A stretch of 6,734 nt of DNA, taken from the NCBI GenBank assembly GCA_022361535.1, contig JAKSAU010000917.1, forward strand, positions 1-6,734. The letters run 5' to 3'. The translations under genes and the position numbers were made by a program. This document shows positions 1-5,969 of this stretch, one piece after another (position 1 is the stretch's first letter; each line of letters opens with the position of its first letter). The DNA is from Desulfobacterales bacterium (GTDB taxonomy: Bacteria; Desulfobacterota; Desulfobacteria; Desulfobacterales; Desulfobacteraceae). The notes under the pieces were generated by a model. The model saw nothing but the letters and a program-made list of their open reading frames with translations. It did not search any database and was not told the DNA's origin.

Positions 1-548
1 GGTTCACCCGTACCGCCTAAAAAGTCTCTTTCAGCCGGGCTTTCATCGATAGCAACGTTAATAGCTGAAAGCACTGGCACTTCATCATCATAATCTCTGA
101 CGTCATCACGCCCTATAGCGGATGCGGTTTCAGGTGCAGCACCCAATGACTTAGGATCTACGCCGCCTGAACTCTCATCACCCTCGTACGAATCAAGATC
201 TGATGTGAAAGGATCGTCTTCACCGGCTGCGGTTTCTTCTTCAGGAATTTCTTCGCCTTGTTCAAGTGCCGCCTGCATGGCTTCAACTTCTTTTACTGTG
301 GAGTCTTCTTCTGCGACTTTCGTGGTAACGGTTTCGTCTATGGATCTTGATTCATTTGGACCAAGGGTGGCGACTTCCTGGGAGGTTTCTTCGTTATAAA
401 TGACAACAGAAACATTGCCTTCTGTGACAAGGGTTTCGCCAACAAAGACATCATCGCCTTGTTCCAGCACTCTTGTCGTCCCATTAGGCCCGACAGCTTT
501 AAGCGTTCCGGTTCCGATAATTGATTGAACAATACCTGCTTTTTCCAT
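1..548 (-). CDS. LapA-type retention-module adhesin, N-terminal part (3' end beyond window)
   Basis: The reading frame is open from ATG at 548 to the left edge (182 full codons), so only the N-terminus is visible. Residues about 1-75 have the pattern of the retention module of LapA-like giant adhesins: short beta-strand segments with a GTGTLKAVGPNGTTRVLEQGD-like start, then GETLVTEG and a hydrophobic strand. Next comes a helical stretch (VEAMQAALEQGEEIP) and TAAG at residues 106-109. In known LapA proteins this module plugs the outer-membrane TolC-like pore during type I secretion and holds the adhesin on the surface until a LapG protease cuts at TAAG. After the site the chain is very acidic and Gly/Ser-rich, as expected for a linker before Ca-binding or Ig-like repeats. 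There is no signal peptide, consistent with type I secretion. The start is fixed by a strong Shine-Dalgarno. The repeats, RTX region and secretion genes are not visible, so the full architecture is inferred. Confidence 0.8.
   Translation of the reverse strand, partial: MEKAGIVQSIIGTGTLKAVGPNGTTRVLEQGDDVFVGETLVTEGNVSVVIYNEETSQEVATLGPNESRSIDETVTTKVAEEDSTVKEVEAMQAALEQGEEIPEEETAAGEDDPFTSDLDSYEGDESSGGVDPKSLGAAPETASAIGRDDVRDYDDEVPVLSAINVAIDESPAERDFLGGTGE
222..233 (-). other. Predicted LapG-type protease cleavage site (TAAG) in the adhesin
   Basis: Codons 106-109 read Thr-Ala-Ala-Gly. In Pseudomonas fluorescens LapA the LapG periplasmic cysteine protease cuts within a TAAG motif at almost the same distance from the start (about residue 108), between the two alanines. 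Here the motif follows a helix with the AMQAALEQG pattern and precedes an acidic linker, which is the usual setting. Cleavage is inferred. No LapG or LapD gene is in this window. Confidence 0.7.
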
Positions 549-551
549 GTG

Positions 552-560
552 CTCCTCCTT
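552..560 (-). promoter_or_regulatory. Strong ribosome binding site of the adhesin gene
   Basis: On the minus strand AAGGAGGAG lies 3 nt before the ATG at 548, with the AGGAGG core 5 nt away. This near-perfect Shine-Dalgarno decides the start codon and is much stronger than those of the rightward operon, suggesting efficient translation. Confidence 0.85.
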
Positions 561-688
561 GAGTAATACGGTTTGGGCATGTCCGTCAGATTTCGAGAAA
601 ACGCGTCATTAAGGAATGGTTATGTATAATGCCCGCTTAATTTACTTTTTCAGTGTCTATATGTTTACGCCTTATTTTTCAAAAAAAC

Positions 689-706
689 ATTGTACTAAGG
701 TACAAT
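689..706. repeat. Perfect inverted repeat, possible operator (ATTGTAC-TAAG-GTACAAT)
   Basis: Two perfect 7-bp arms flank a 4-nt centre. They are bordered by an A-run (681-687) on the left and a T-run (706-710) on the right, so the symmetry almost continues outward. The site lies 141 bp from the adhesin start and 185 bp from the coiled-coil gene start. A dyad between divergent genes suits a dimeric transcription factor. A hairpin with A and T runs on both sides could also be a bidirectional terminator, although both flanking genes begin here rather than end. The regulator cannot be named from the sequence. Confidence 0.5.
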
Positions 707-756
707 TTTTCACATTTATTTTAACTTTTAACGTTTATATCCCGATCAGTTTTGTG

Positions 757-779
757 ATAAGTTTACGGAAATGACTTAT
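757..779. repeat. Weak inverted repeat ATAAGT-N11-ACTTAT
   Basis: ATAAGT at 757-762 and its complement ACTTAT at 774-779 are separated by 11 nt. It sits just upstream of the TTGACT promoter candidate, where an activator could bind. In A+T-rich DNA a 6-bp arm pair can easily arise by chance, so this is a weak call. Confidence 0.2.
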
Positions 780-799
780 ATCAAAGGCAAGTTTGTATC

Positions 800-835
800 T
801 TGACTTAATCGCCATGTTTGAATAAGAAATATAGT
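800..835 (+). promoter_or_regulatory. Tentative sigma-70 promoter elements for the GTPase operon
   Basis: TTGACT at 800-805 is a 5/6 match to the -35 consensus. The best downstream -10 match, TATAGT at 830-835, is 24 nt away, which is too far. At the normal 17-nt spacing the hexamer is TAAGAA (823-828), a poor match. The promoter may therefore be weak, activator-dependent or read by another sigma factor. The position, 55-90 bp before the first start codon, is plausible. Confidence 0.25.
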
Positions 836-876
836 ATTGTTTTCTATTCGTTTAATTTCGTCCACCCAGTTTGTTG

Positions 877-883
877 AAAAGGA
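877..883 (+). promoter_or_regulatory. Ribosome binding site fixing the coiled-coil gene start at 891
   Basis: AAAAGGA ends 7 nt before ATG 891. The frame is open further upstream to a TTG at 837, but that codon has no Shine-Dalgarno before it, and the extra 18 residues would overlap the promoter area and look non-coding. ATG 891 gives an N-terminus of MNKKKSSE. Confidence 0.7.
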
Positions 884-890
884 AAATGTA

Positions 891-1478
891 ATGAATAAGA
901 AAAAAAGTTCCGAACCAACTGAGGTTCAAGCCCCTGCAATGCCCATGGACATGGCAGAAGCCGGTAATATGGACAAGATCCGTGATATTCTTTTCGGCAA
1001 CCAGGCACGGGATTACGAAAAGCGATTCGCAGATCTTGAAAATCAGTTGCAGCAGGAAGCAGCAGAACTCAAAGAAGAATTGATTAAACGTATTGATGCC
1101 CTTGAAACCTATGTAAAACAGGAAATAAAGGATATCAACACACGGATCAAAAACGAATCCAACCAGCGGACAGATGCAGACACAAAGCTAAATCAGGATC
1201 TCAAGGATGCAGTGGATACACTTACGAAAAAACTAAACCAGGATGAAGAAAACCTGGTTGAAAAATCCACGGAACTGCGTGAACAGATTTTGGATCAGTC
1301 CAAACAATTGTCAGCAGAAATCATGGCAAAATACGATCAGACCGCAAGCAACCTAAAAAAAGCATCCCAGGAACTTGACGATGCCAAGGTCAACCGGTCT
1401 GATCTGTCCGGATTCTTTCTTGAGCTTGCTATGCGCTTATCCGGTGAGGACAGCCCATTGGGCAATCCCAAAGCTTAA
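891..1478 (+). CDS. Conserved coiled-coil protein, first gene of GTPase/OmpA operon
   Basis: A 195-aa, highly charged, soluble protein with no signal peptide or membrane segment. Residues 1-26 are a flexible Lys/Pro/Met-rich leader. Residues 27-46 (MDKIRDILFGNQARDYEKRF) are the most family-like part; I recall very similar segments in uncharacterised coiled-coil proteins found beside OmpA/GTPase genes, but cannot confirm this by search. Residues about 37-165 show long heptad-like runs of Leu/Ile/Val among Glu/Lys/Gln, typical of an extended coiled coil. The C-terminus (167-186, VNRSDLSGFFLELAMRLSGE) is a compact amphipathic segment that could dock a partner. The gene lies 33 nt before the OmpA-domain gene, apparently in the same operon, so a scaffold or effector role with the membrane protein or GTPase is the natural guess. 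No enzyme motif is visible and function is unknown. Confidence 0.85.
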   Translation: MNKKKSSEPTEVQAPAMPMDMAEAGNMDKIRDILFGNQARDYEKRFADLENQLQQEAAELKEELIKRIDALETYVKQEIKDINTRIKNESNQRTDADTKLNQDLKDAVDTLTKKLNQDEENLVEKSTELREQILDQSKQLSAEIMAKYDQTASNLKKASQELDDAKVNRSDLSGFFLELAMRLSGEDSPLGNPKA

Positions 1479-1511
1479 ACGAGACTGTTTCATTGATTAG
1501 AAGGGGTTTTC

Positions 1512-3299
1512 ATGGATCAAAACCCGGCTGATAAAAGCGGTCTGCCCGCTCTTAAAAACTTACTTATTGCCCCTGAAAAAAGGCAGATTCAGACCCTTGA
1601 AAACCGTCTGGACAATCCAATGATCAGGGCAAAAGAAATCAGCCAGTCTTTGCCTGAAGCCATTTCCCTGTCCGTTATGAGCAATGACAAGCTGTCCCGG
1701 ACCATGCAGCCTGTTATTGACAAAGCTTTAAATGTCTCGGTTCGAAACAACCCAAAAGCCATTGCTGATGCCATTTTCCCCGCGTTAGGGCCCGGTATCA
1801 GGAAAGCCATATCAGCTACCATTTTGGGGATGATCCAGTCTTTGAACCACTTGCTTAATTCAAGCTTTTCGTTCCAGGGACTCAAATGGCGATTTGAAGC
1901 TTTCAGGACCGGAAGACCTTTCGCAGAAATCGTACTTTTGCATACCCTTGTTTTCCAGGTAGAACAAATTTTTCTCATCCACAAGGAGTCAGGAATTGTT
2001 TTAGATCATGTGGTTGACAATAACGCAGTAATTCAAGACCCGGACTTGGTTTCAGGTATGCTTACAGCGATTCAGGATTTTGTTAAAGACTCCTTTGATA
2101 CGGAAACCGAGGAAGATTTAGAGACCTTGAGGATCGGTTCCAACAGCAGCGTATGGATCGAAAAAGGCGAGCATGCTTTTATTGCTGCAGTTATCAAAGG
2201 CCGTCCCCCTCTTGACTTAAGAATCCGCTACAGGGAACTGATTGAAGAAATCCATTTAAAAGCCGGGCCTGCCCTGGTTGACTTTGACGGGGATCCGTAT
2301 CCATTTGCGATTTTCAGAGAATCATTAAAAGACGGGCTGATCTCAAGACAGAAAAAAGAGAAGAAAAAAGTATCCCCCCTGCTATTGCTTTTCTTTGTAT
2401 GCATTTTTGCAGTGCTTGGATACTTTGGATACCAAAGTTACCAAACCCATAAAACCTGGTTAGCTTATCTTGACAGGTTAAATGCTCAAACGGGTCTGTT
2501 CATTTTGTCTACGAAAAAACAAAGTGGAGAGTATCACGTAAAGGGTCTTTCAGATCCCCTTGCAACAGATCCCCAGACTTTGCTGACTGCAGCAGACAAA
2601 ACAAGAATCACCGTACAAGGTCATTGGACCCCTTTTTTCAGTCTTGATCCCCAATTGGTCATCAAACGCGCTAACCAGATCTTGGAACCGCCGCCTGGCA
2701 TATCCCTGTCCCTTTCGGGCACGACATTAAGCGCAAAAGGAGAAACGACTCAAACCTGGATCAATTCATTTAAAATGATAGCACCAACCATAGCAGGCGT
2801 AACTGCTTTTGACACAAGTGACCTTGTCAGTCTTGATAAGAGACAACTGGATATGGCCATGAAACAGCTTGAAGAATTCAGGCTGTATTTTAAAACAAAC
2901 TCTACCAGACCGGTGGATGGCCAAGAAGAAGTGTTTTCCCAATTGGCTGATTCTGTTACGAAAATAGAAAAACTACAGAAAAAGGCACAGCTGCCCATCC
3001 AAATTGTGCTTTTAGGTCATACCGACTCTTCCGGAACGGAAAAACGGAATCTAACCTTGAGCAGGCAAAGGGCTGAATCTGTCTTAAACCACTTGATCAT
3101 CCAGGGGATAAATCCTGGATTCATAACTATTTCAGGGGTATCTACAAAACTGATGCTGACCGATGAGGACAGTATCGAAGACCGGAAATTAAACCGGGCC
3201 GTTTCGATAAAGACGTTCTATCAATATAGTGAAAATGGCGCAGGCCACACCACTTCGGAAAGAAACAATACTCAATCGTCAAGGATAAAAGAACAATGA
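1512..3299 (+). CDS. Bitopic membrane protein: cytoplasmic roadblock/longin-like half, periplasmic OmpA domain
   Basis: A 595-aa inner-membrane protein. Residues 1-130 are largely helical. Residues about 137-250 alternate strands and helices (FLIHKESGIVLDHV, then DLVSGMLTAIQDFV, RIGSNSSVWIEKG, HAFIAAVIKG), resembling roadblock/longin domains, which bind small GTPases in other systems; this is my fold guess. RQKKEKKK (279-286) precedes a transmembrane helix at about 288-306, so the positive-inside rule puts the N-terminus in the cytoplasm. Residues 318-435 form a periplasmic region (GLSDPLATDP, then a strand-rich BON-like part). Residues about 455-570 are an OmpA/MotB-type peptidoglycan-binding domain with GHTD (D505), N513 and LSRQRA (R520); the D505-to-R520 spacing of 15 equals D271-R286 of E. 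coli OmpA, which bind diaminopimelate. The tail after 570 is polar and disordered. AAGGGG (1501-1506) is the ribosome site. Its stop overlaps the GTPase start, implying a functional pair. Confidence 0.85.
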   Translation: MDQNPADKSGLPALKNLLIAPEKRQIQTLENRLDNPMIRAKEISQSLPEAISLSVMSNDKLSRTMQPVIDKALNVSVRNNPKAIADAIFPALGPGIRKAISATILGMIQSLNHLLNSSFSFQGLKWRFEAFRTGRPFAEIVLLHTLVFQVEQIFLIHKESGIVLDHVVDNNAVIQDPDLVSGMLTAIQDFVKDSFDTETEEDLETLRIGSNSSVWIEKGEHAFIAAVIKGRPPLDLRIRYRELIEEIHLKAGPALVDFDGDPYPFAIFRESLKDGLISRQKKEKKKVSPLLLLFFVCIFAVLGYFGYQSYQTHKTWLAYLDRLNAQTGLFILSTKKQSGEYHVKGLSDPLATDPQTLLTAADKTRITVQGHWTPFFSLDPQLVIKRANQILEPPPGISLSLSGTTLSAKGETTQTWINSFKMIAPTIAGVTAFDTSDLVSLDKRQLDMAMKQLEEFRLYFKTNSTRPVDGQEEVFSQLADSVTKIEKLQKKAQLPIQIVLLGHTDSSGTEKRNLTLSRQRAESVLNHLIIQGINPGFITISGVSTKLMLTDEDSIEDRKLNRAVSIKTFYQYSENGAGHTTSERNNTQSSRIKEQ

Positions 3300-3796
3300 T
3301 AAAAAAGAAAGTGTGCATGCTCGGTGCATTTGCTGTTGGTAAAACCAGTCTTGTCAGGCGATATGTGCATAGTATTTTCTCGGATAAGTATAACACCACT
3401 GTCGGGGTAAAAATCGAGAAAACAAGCGTCTCACATAATGATAGACAGGTAGACCTGATTATTTGGGATCTGCACGGTGAAGACGATTTTCAGCATGTAC
3501 GGCTTTCCTACCTTAAAGGATCTTCAGGATGTATCTGTGTTGCTGACGGCACGCGCCAGGCAACTTTGGCAACAGCACTGAATCTTATGACGATAGCAGA
3601 AAATACCCTTGGCAATGTTCCCTTTGTACTGGTCATAAATAAAATTGACTTAAAAGATTCATGGGAAATCGATGACGCTATGGTAGAAGCCATTGAACAA
3701 AAAGGTGTGATGGTGGTTCAAACCAGTGCCAAAACCGGCAATGCTGTAGAAGATGCATTTCAATTATTAACCCGAAAAATGATGGATGCAGACTGA
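3296..3796 (+). CDS. Ras/Rab-like small GTPase
   Basis: A 166-aa stand-alone small G domain, close to the size of the Ras core. All five G motifs are visible: G1 GAFAVGKT (10-17), G2 with T35 in KYNTTVG, G3 DLHGED (58-63), G4 NKID (115-118) and G5 TSAK (143-146). Residue numbers in the N-terminal third coincide with Ras (G10, G15, K16, T35). There are departures from Ras: position 12 is Phe, the Ala of DTAGQE is His60, and the catalytic-Gln position is Glu62. GTP binding should be intact, but hydrolysis may differ. There is no C-terminal cysteine for lipidation, so membrane recruitment would need a protein partner, plausibly the cytoplasmic half of the upstream protein. It should act as a GTP/GDP switch in the cytoplasm. 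ATG 3296 overlaps the upstream stop by 4 nt (ATGA), with AAGGA at 3281-3285. Bacterial Rab-like GTPases of this type are known from genomes, but this one's pathway is unknown. Confidence 0.9.
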   Translation: MIKKKVCMLGAFAVGKTSLVRRYVHSIFSDKYNTTVGVKIEKTSVSHNDRQVDLIIWDLHGEDDFQHVRLSYLKGSSGCICVADGTRQATLATALNLMTIAENTLGNVPFVLVINKIDLKDSWEIDDAMVEAIEQKGVMVVQTSAKTGNAVEDAFQLLTRKMMDAD

Positions 3797-5925
3797 TGCA
3801 GGATACAAAATCGATATTGGATACCCTCTGCGCAGTAGTTTTCAAAGAACACCTGCCGGCATATTTTATTACCGAGAATACTGGCCTTCTAAGCCATTGG
3901 GGGGGCAATATTGAAGGCTTGAATATCCCGTCACCACAAAAAGGTGATACTGTTTCAGATATTCTTATTTTCATGGAAGGGATTTTACCTTTAGACCATA
4001 AATCCATGGAATTTTCCTGCATCCAATTGCCTTCTGGCGCATGCGTGGATGCCATTGTGCATAAACAACCGCAGGGCTATGGGATAATTATCTGGGATGC
4101 AACTCCTAAAAAGAATCTTTTGACTGAAACCCAGCAAAAATGCAATGAGTTAAGCCTGCTCATTGAATCCCAGAAAAGACAAATGGGGTATCCCCGTGCA
4201 CTTGAGGATAAAGACGACTTAAAATTTTATCTTGCGGACTTTTTCAAAGCCCTGAACTTTGCAGTCTTAGAGATGAATAGTAAGGGACAGTTTAGACTTT
4301 TTGCAGCTCCGCCGCCCTGGTTTGATCTTATTTCCCAATCCAAAGAACTAAAAGCTGGTCAACCCCATGAAGAAGATCCATTCTCATTTCTTGGAAACTT
4401 TATCCAGGAAGCAAAGGAAAGATGGGGATCCGGCAGGTTTCGCAGTATCAAATCCGGGTTGTGGATTGAAAAAGACCATACGGGAAAAGAATACTTATTT
4501 GAAGCAACTGCCCTGGCAATTCATGGAAGAAAACTGCTGATTATCTCCAATGAGGTCTGCAACCCCGAAGAGCGCCAAACCATTATTCAGAAGGGAAGGA
4601 ACTTGGCCCTTCATTATCACAAGCTTCAGCGGTCGGGCAGAGAACTTAGGACCATGAAAGATGAACTGGAGATAATGGTTAAGGCAAGGACACGTGACTT
4701 AGAACAGGTAAACCTTCAACTGTCTCAAGAGCTTGAAAAAAGAAAGCAAATGGAAAAAGAACGGGCTGAAATAGCCCGGCAGCTGAGACAGGCCCAGAAA
4801 ATGGAAGCCATTGGTACACTTGCCGGCGGAGTTGCCCATGATTTTAACAATATTTTGGCCGGTATCATCGGTTTTACCGAATTATCCATATCAGAGACAG
4901 ATCATACCCCTGAACTTCAATCCAGGCTTAAAAAAATCCTGGAAGCCTCTAACCGTGCAAAAGATCTCGTCCGGCAAATCCTCACTTTTAGCCACCAGAC
5001 GGAACACGGACAAACACCGGTCCTGTTAAAATCAATTGTCGATGAAGCCTTGACCCTGTTGCAGGCGTCTTTGCCCCCTTCCATTGATATTCAGCAAAAC
5101 CTTGAAAGTGATGCCCGTATTTTGGCAGACCAGACCCAAATGCATCAAATCATTATGAACCTTTGTACCAATGCCTGGCATGCAATGAAATATAGCGGAG
5201 GAACGATTGAGGTTGGCTTAAAAAAGACAAGTGTGGAGTTTGAGCAACTTGTTCATCTTCCGGAATTGTCCGTAGGAGACTATTTGTGCCTGACCATAAA
5301 GGACAGCGGCTGCGGTATCCCTGACACCATAAAGGAAAAGATTTTCGACCCTTATTTCACAACCAAAGGTAAAGACAAAGGAACCGGGCTTGGCCTTTCG
5401 GTCGTACACGGTATCGTTTCCAAATCCAACGGCTGCATCACTTTTGAAAGCAAAGAAGGCAAAGGCAGCCTGTTTTCGGTATATTTCCCTGTTCTTGATG
5501 AAACACCGGAAGTAAAAAAGAAGAAAGAAGACTATATCACAGGTAAAGGTGAGAACATCTTATTTGTTGATGACGAAAGTTTTCAAACGGAAATGGCCCA
5601 CGATCTATTGGTAAGAATGGGGTATAAGGCTGTTACCTGCAACAGCGGACAGGAAGCCTTGAACCTGCTCAAAAATGAGGATTGCATGGTTGATCTGGTT
5701 ATTACGGATATGGTTATGCCCGGAATGTCAGGCATGGACCTTGCAAAAAAAATCCTTGAATTCAACCCGTCTACCCCTATCATTCTTTGCTCTGGGTACA
5801 GTGCAGGCTTAACCCAGGAAAAAATCGCCAAGGCAGGAATCTCTTGCTATTTAAGCAAACCTGTGGGGATGAAGGAGCTTGCCAAGAGCATCAATTCAGC
5901 GCTTTCAAAAACACCCTCTTCCTGA
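3796..5925 (+). CDS. Soluble hybrid histidine kinase with PAS-like sensor regions and receiver domain
   Basis: A 709-aa protein with no membrane helix, so probably cytoplasmic. Residues about 12-107 look PAS-like (HLPAYFITENTGLL, ending IIIWDAT). Residues about 141-258 form a second possible PAS/GAF-like region. A charged coiled-coil linker runs from about 275 to 335. HisKA starts at QKMEAIGTLAGG with phospho-acceptor H348 (VAHDFNN). The HATPase shows N459 (NLCTNA), the G1 box DSGCGIP with D503, IFDPYFTTK (516-524) and the G2 box GTGLG (529-533). A C-terminal receiver (about 588-705) has D592/D593, phospho-acceptor D638, S666 and K688. All catalytic residues are intact, so autophosphorylation and relay to its own receiver are expected. 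No output domain is attached, so a separate phosphotransfer or response protein must exist elsewhere. The start ATG shares one base with the GTPase stop and has only a weak GGAT upstream, so translation is probably coupled. The signal may come from the GTPase or membrane protein rather than from its own sensor. Confidence 0.92.
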   Translation: MQDTKSILDTLCAVVFKEHLPAYFITENTGLLSHWGGNIEGLNIPSPQKGDTVSDILIFMEGILPLDHKSMEFSCIQLPSGACVDAIVHKQPQGYGIIIWDATPKKNLLTETQQKCNELSLLIESQKRQMGYPRALEDKDDLKFYLADFFKALNFAVLEMNSKGQFRLFAAPPPWFDLISQSKELKAGQPHEEDPFSFLGNFIQEAKERWGSGRFRSIKSGLWIEKDHTGKEYLFEATALAIHGRKLLIISNEVCNPEERQTIIQKGRNLALHYHKLQRSGRELRTMKDELEIMVKARTRDLEQVNLQLSQELEKRKQMEKERAEIARQLRQAQKMEAIGTLAGGVAHDFNNILAGIIGFTELSISETDHTPELQSRLKKILEASNRAKDLVRQILTFSHQTEHGQTPVLLKSIVDEALTLLQASLPPSIDIQQNLESDARILADQTQMHQIIMNLCTNAWHAMKYSGGTIEVGLKKTSVEFEQLVHLPELSVGDYLCLTIKDSGCGIPDTIKEKIFDPYFTTKGKDKGTGLGLSVVHGIVSKSNGCITFESKEGKGSLFSVYFPVLDETPEVKKKKEDYITGKGENILFVDDESFQTEMAHDLLVRMGYKAVTCNSGQEALNLLKNEDCMVDLVITDMVMPGMSGMDLAKKILEFNPSTPIILCSGYSAGLTQEKIAKAGISCYLSKPVGMKELAKSINSALSKTPSS

Positions 5926-5969
5926 ACACTGCCCTTTCCAGCATTTCTTTTAAAAAGCTTTCAGAATAG

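Larger units (their letters stand above)
549..890. other. Divergent A+T-rich intergenic region between adhesin and GTPase operon
   Basis: This 342-bp non-coding stretch separates two genes that start in opposite directions, so it should hold both promoters. It is clearly more A+T-rich than the flanking genes. Visible elements are a perfect 7-bp inverted repeat (689-706), a tandem TTTTAAC repeat (719-732), a looser inverted repeat ATAAGT-N11-ACTTAT (757-779), a plus-strand TATAAT (625-630) without a good -35, and a TTGACT (800-805). I found no tRNA or convincing open frame in it. No clear minus-strand sigma-70 promoter stood out for the adhesin; TTGAAA with TATAGA at a 15-nt spacing (minus strand, about 655-681) is the nearest, and it is poor. 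Confidence 0.7.

Noticed and set aside
205..399. Ser-rich 64-aa plus-strand open frame
   Set aside because: It is the antisense of the acidic, repetitive-codon adhesin region; Ser/Val richness is a typical shadow effect.
338..580. 80-aa open frame on the minus strand overlapping the adhesin start
   Set aside because: It lies in another frame over the adhesin, has unlikely composition and lacks a ribosome site; the adhesin frame has a strong one and recognisable family features.
625..630. TATAAT as a plus-strand promoter -10
   Set aside because: No -35 match lies at a normal distance and it is about 260 bp from the first rightward gene; it probably arises by chance in A+T-rich DNA.
837..890. 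Upstream TTG start giving the coiled-coil protein 18 more residues
   Set aside because: There is no ribosome binding site before TTG 837, it overlaps the promoter-like area, and ATG 891 has AAAAGGA at a proper 7-nt spacing.
1589..1984. 131-aa minus-strand open frame inside the OmpA-protein gene
   Set aside because: Antisense shadow with no ribosome site or recognisable domain, while the plus-strand frame is a coherent protein.
3678..4055. 125-aa minus-strand open frame across the GTPase/kinase junction
   Set aside because: It spans the junction of two well-supported genes on the other strand and has no family features.
5926..5969. Possible terminator between the kinase gene and nth
   Set aside because: CTTTTAAAAAG and AGCT-N8-AGCT are short, A+T-rich or only 4-bp stems; no G+C-rich hairpin with a T-tract is seen.
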